Under the pieces are notes generated by a model that was given only the letters and a program-made list of their open reading frames with translations, made no database searches and had not been told where the DNA came from. A DNA stretch of 35,972 bases from Methylobacter sp. (GTDB lineage: Bacteria > Pseudomonadota > Gammaproteobacteria > Methylococcales > Methylomonadaceae). Below are positions 34,298 to 35,972 of this stretch, piece after piece (the stretch's first letter is position 1; every line of letters starts with the position of its first letter). The DNA is taken from contig JAURZV010000048.1 of the NCBI GenBank assembly GCA_030653175.1, positions 1 through 35,972 of the forward strand, in the 5' to 3' direction. The position numbers were made by a program, and so were the translations under genes.

Positions 34298-34359
34298 TCA
34301 AACTATAACGCAGTGAAGTACATAAATATCAATATCCATCTCAAACTGTCAAGCACTTA

Positions 34360-34551
34360 GGCGATTTCCGGTAAAGAATACCAAGCATATTCGGTTCTGT
34401 TATTTACCACGAAAACACGAAGAAAAACATAAACTTCGTGTTCTTCGTGTCTCGGCAATTGCTCCTGCATTGCTCTACCTCCTGCATCCATGCAGTCGTT
34501 CGTGGTGAGTAAAAATGCGTAACTACGGGATGTTCTTTCATGGAAATCGCC
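34360..34551. mobile_element. IS5-like MITE, copy 2, with internal insertion
   Basis: The ends GGCGATTTCC (34360-34369) and GGAAATCGCC (34542-34551) are perfect ten-base inverted repeats and are flanked by TTA on both sides. The outer parts match copy 1 at 14768-14923. The interior differs: at about 34453-34508 it has an extra segment (ctcggcaattgctcctgc...) that also occurs at 24373-24415 and includes half of the hairpin seen at 16576-16592. The remaining spacer up to 34784 has no recognisable gene. Confidence 0.68.
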
Positions 34552-34784
34552 TTAGTAGTAGCACTTATAGTACTCATACTTATAGATATTTGAGAATAGC
34601 AAAGACACAATAATCCATCCTTTCAAGGTTATCGTAATACTGAGGGGGAAGCTTCGTGATTCCATTCAAACGTATTGAAACGGCCATTCATCAGGAGACA
34701 TGGCAAGGCCGTACTTTTAACCGTTCCGGCGGGCGGATTTTTTATCTACGAGTAAACCCAATGATATATTCTTGAGGAGGGGTC

Positions 34785-35831
34785 ATGGCGCTTAAACAAT
34801 ATGGTGTTCTTAAAGGCAAGGCCATCAATAAAATAGTTGGACAGGGATCAAGCCCGCATTATGAAGTGCATCTTATCGACGATACGACAGACTACCGTAT
34901 TGCCGTCAATGTAAAGTCCAATCTCGCTCCTTCCGAGCTGTTGTATCTGGTCATTGATGATTTCCAACATCCTGTTCTGGCAAATCTGGTGCATCTGGAT
35001 AAAGGTTTTACCGCGTTGCAGAGTGCGCCAAACAAAATGGCGCTGGATTTCATACGCGGCAATCTGTTCGATCCAAGACAGATGCGCCCTTTGCCCCATA
35101 ACATTCCCGGCCCGGATAATGATCTCAACGAAAAAATAGATGCTTATGTGCAACGCGCCATCGGTGACGAACGGGCGAGCGTCTACGCTTTCGGCGAACG
35201 TTGGGGGCCTGAAAACGGTCTAAAAGATAAATATTTCGGTTTTCAGCCTGGAAACGGCATTCATGATATTCACATGAATCAAGGTAACGTAGGTGAGTTT
35301 GTCAAGGATGACGGCGTTTGGCAGGACGGCGGGTTACTTTTTCATTTCCCGGGTATAGATAAAGTCAATGTCGGTGTCGGTGCGGAGATTTGGCCGGAAC
35401 AATGGGTGGCCGTTTTTCTGGCTTTTCAGTCGCAGTGCTGGCATACCGACGATCACACAGGCCATCGGCTTCCTCAATGCGAAGGCGTTATTATTCCTCC
35501 TGAAAAAGAGCCGAATGTCCAAATTATAGCGGCGCTGGTCAATCCGGAAGGCGAAGATCCTGGGCATGAAACAGTGACCTTGATTAATCTCGCTCCACAA
35601 CCCGTTAATTTATCCGGTTGGTTTATTATGGATAAAAATAAAAATTACTCGATTATCACTGGCATGTTACTTAAACCGGGCGCGACCGGGGTAGTGAACT
35701 TGGATGGACAGGGTGCGCAGTTAGGTAACAACGGCGGGATCATTACCCTGCTTGATCCTGAAGGCCTTAAACAACACGGCGTGTCCTATACCAAAGAACA
35801 AGCCCTTAGCGGCTGGACGATTTTGTTTTAA
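34785..35831 (+). CDS. YukJ-like DUF2278 protein with C-terminal lamin-tail domain
   Basis: A 348-aa protein. Residues 1 to about 230 match DUF2278 (YukJ of Bacillus): YGVLKGKAINKIVGQGSSPHYEVHL, VNVKSNLAPSELLYLVIDDF, and later GNGIHDIHMNQGNVGEF. The C-terminal part (from about 245) has VTLINLAPQPVNLSGWFIMDKNK, typical of a lamin-tail (LTD) beta-sandwich, which often mediates extracellular or nucleic-acid-linked binding. No signal peptide is evident. AGGAGG precedes the ATG. Function is unknown; it is a monocistronic gene near the window end. Confidence 0.85.
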   Translation: MALKQYGVLKGKAINKIVGQGSSPHYEVHLIDDTTDYRIAVNVKSNLAPSELLYLVIDDFQHPVLANLVHLDKGFTALQSAPNKMALDFIRGNLFDPRQMRPLPHNIPGPDNDLNEKIDAYVQRAIGDERASVYAFGERWGPENGLKDKYFGFQPGNGIHDIHMNQGNVGEFVKDDGVWQDGGLLFHFPGIDKVNVGVGAEIWPEQWVAVFLAFQSQCWHTDDHTGHRLPQCEGVIIPPEKEPNVQIIAALVNPEGEDPGHETVTLINLAPQPVNLSGWFIMDKNKNYSIITGMLLKPGATGVVNLDGQGAQLGNNGGIITLLDPEGLKQHGVSYTKEQALSGWTILF

Positions 35832-35860
35832 ACAGTGCGTAGATGCGCTGAACGTATCAT

Positions 35861-35970
35861 CTCGTTCCCACGTGCTACGTCACTGCCATTAAGTTAAGGA
35901 TTTAAACTATTGTGGGCGCGAATTTATTCGCGCAACAGGTGTTAAAAAGCGCGAATAAATTCGCGCCCAC
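35861..35970. repeat. REP-like doublet with conserved flank, copy C
   Basis: Perfect 22-bp arms at 35912-35933 (GTGGGCGCGAATTTATTCGC...) and 35949-35970 flank a loop with caacaggtgttaaaaa, almost identical to the loop of copy A. The upstream tract ctcgttcccacg...cactgccattaagttaagg (35861-35900) is shared with copies A (inverted) and B. The element may continue past the window edge. Confidence 0.8.
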
Positions 35971-35972
35971 GG

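Noticed and set aside
34404-34610. 68-aa minus-strand frame
   Set aside because: It lies inside MITE copy 2 and reads through the cacgaag repeat.

Overview
The window looks like chromosomal DNA of a gammaproteobacterium. Gene families and style (RtcB with archease, DUF2845, a phasin-like protein beside an ABC1/UbiB kinase, many short dispersed palindromes) would fit a methanotroph-like lineage (Methylococcales), but no lineage-defining gene such as pmo, mxa or rRNA is present, so this placement is inference.

Region 1 (1-11783) is a complete alpha-hydroxycarboxylate siderophore locus. A Fur-box-like site precedes a FecA-type TonB receptor. It is followed by a tightly packed operon of ATP-grasp ligase, NIS synthetase, MFS exporter, NIS synthetase, PLP decarboxylase, SbnG-like citrate synthase and PepSY-type inner-membrane reductase. 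The ATP-grasp/NIS/MFS/NIS/decarboxylase order is that of the vibrioferrin (pvsABCDE) and xanthoferrin systems. The SbnG homologue suggests the operon makes its own citrate. The PepSY protein, with no ABC importer present, suggests that iron is released reductively in the periplasm. A broken AraC-type regulator lies just downstream.

Region 2 (12450-14544) holds a DUF3047 protein and a VTT/DedA-like membrane protein, a 212-bp MITE with perfect ends and target duplication, and a small Cys/Gly-rich secreted protein resembling HvfA-type RiPP metallophore precursors. No MNIO modification enzyme is present in the window.

Region 3 (14545-20228) is metal and metalloid biology. A mer module (merR divergent from merT-merP-GDCCVxC protein) has a textbook MerR operator but no merA. 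Next to it is a compact operon of PiT phosphate transporter, arsenite methyltransferase (arsM), ECF sigma factor and zinc-finger anti-sigma-like protein. A DUF1269 membrane protein follows.

Region 4 (20504-25324) has a redoxin fused to a DsbD-like membrane domain, then archease and RtcB RNA ligase, and a DUF72 protein. The last three are separated by repeat-rich spacers.

Region 5 (25325-35972) is mostly single housekeeping or uncharacterised genes. These are a DUF2845 protein, an unrecognised 302-aa protein, an ABC1/UbiB kinase with a phasin-like partner, a two-TM hypothetical, a short-form SahH overlapping Pcm, a zinc alcohol dehydrogenase and a YukJ-like DUF2278/lamin-tail protein.

The spacers from about 13.8 kb onward are filled with dispersed repeats: two IS5-like MITEs, three REP-like doublets with a shared flank, GC-rich hairpin clusters and perfect palindromes. 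No tRNA, rRNA or CRISPR array was found, and no transposase gene was recognised.
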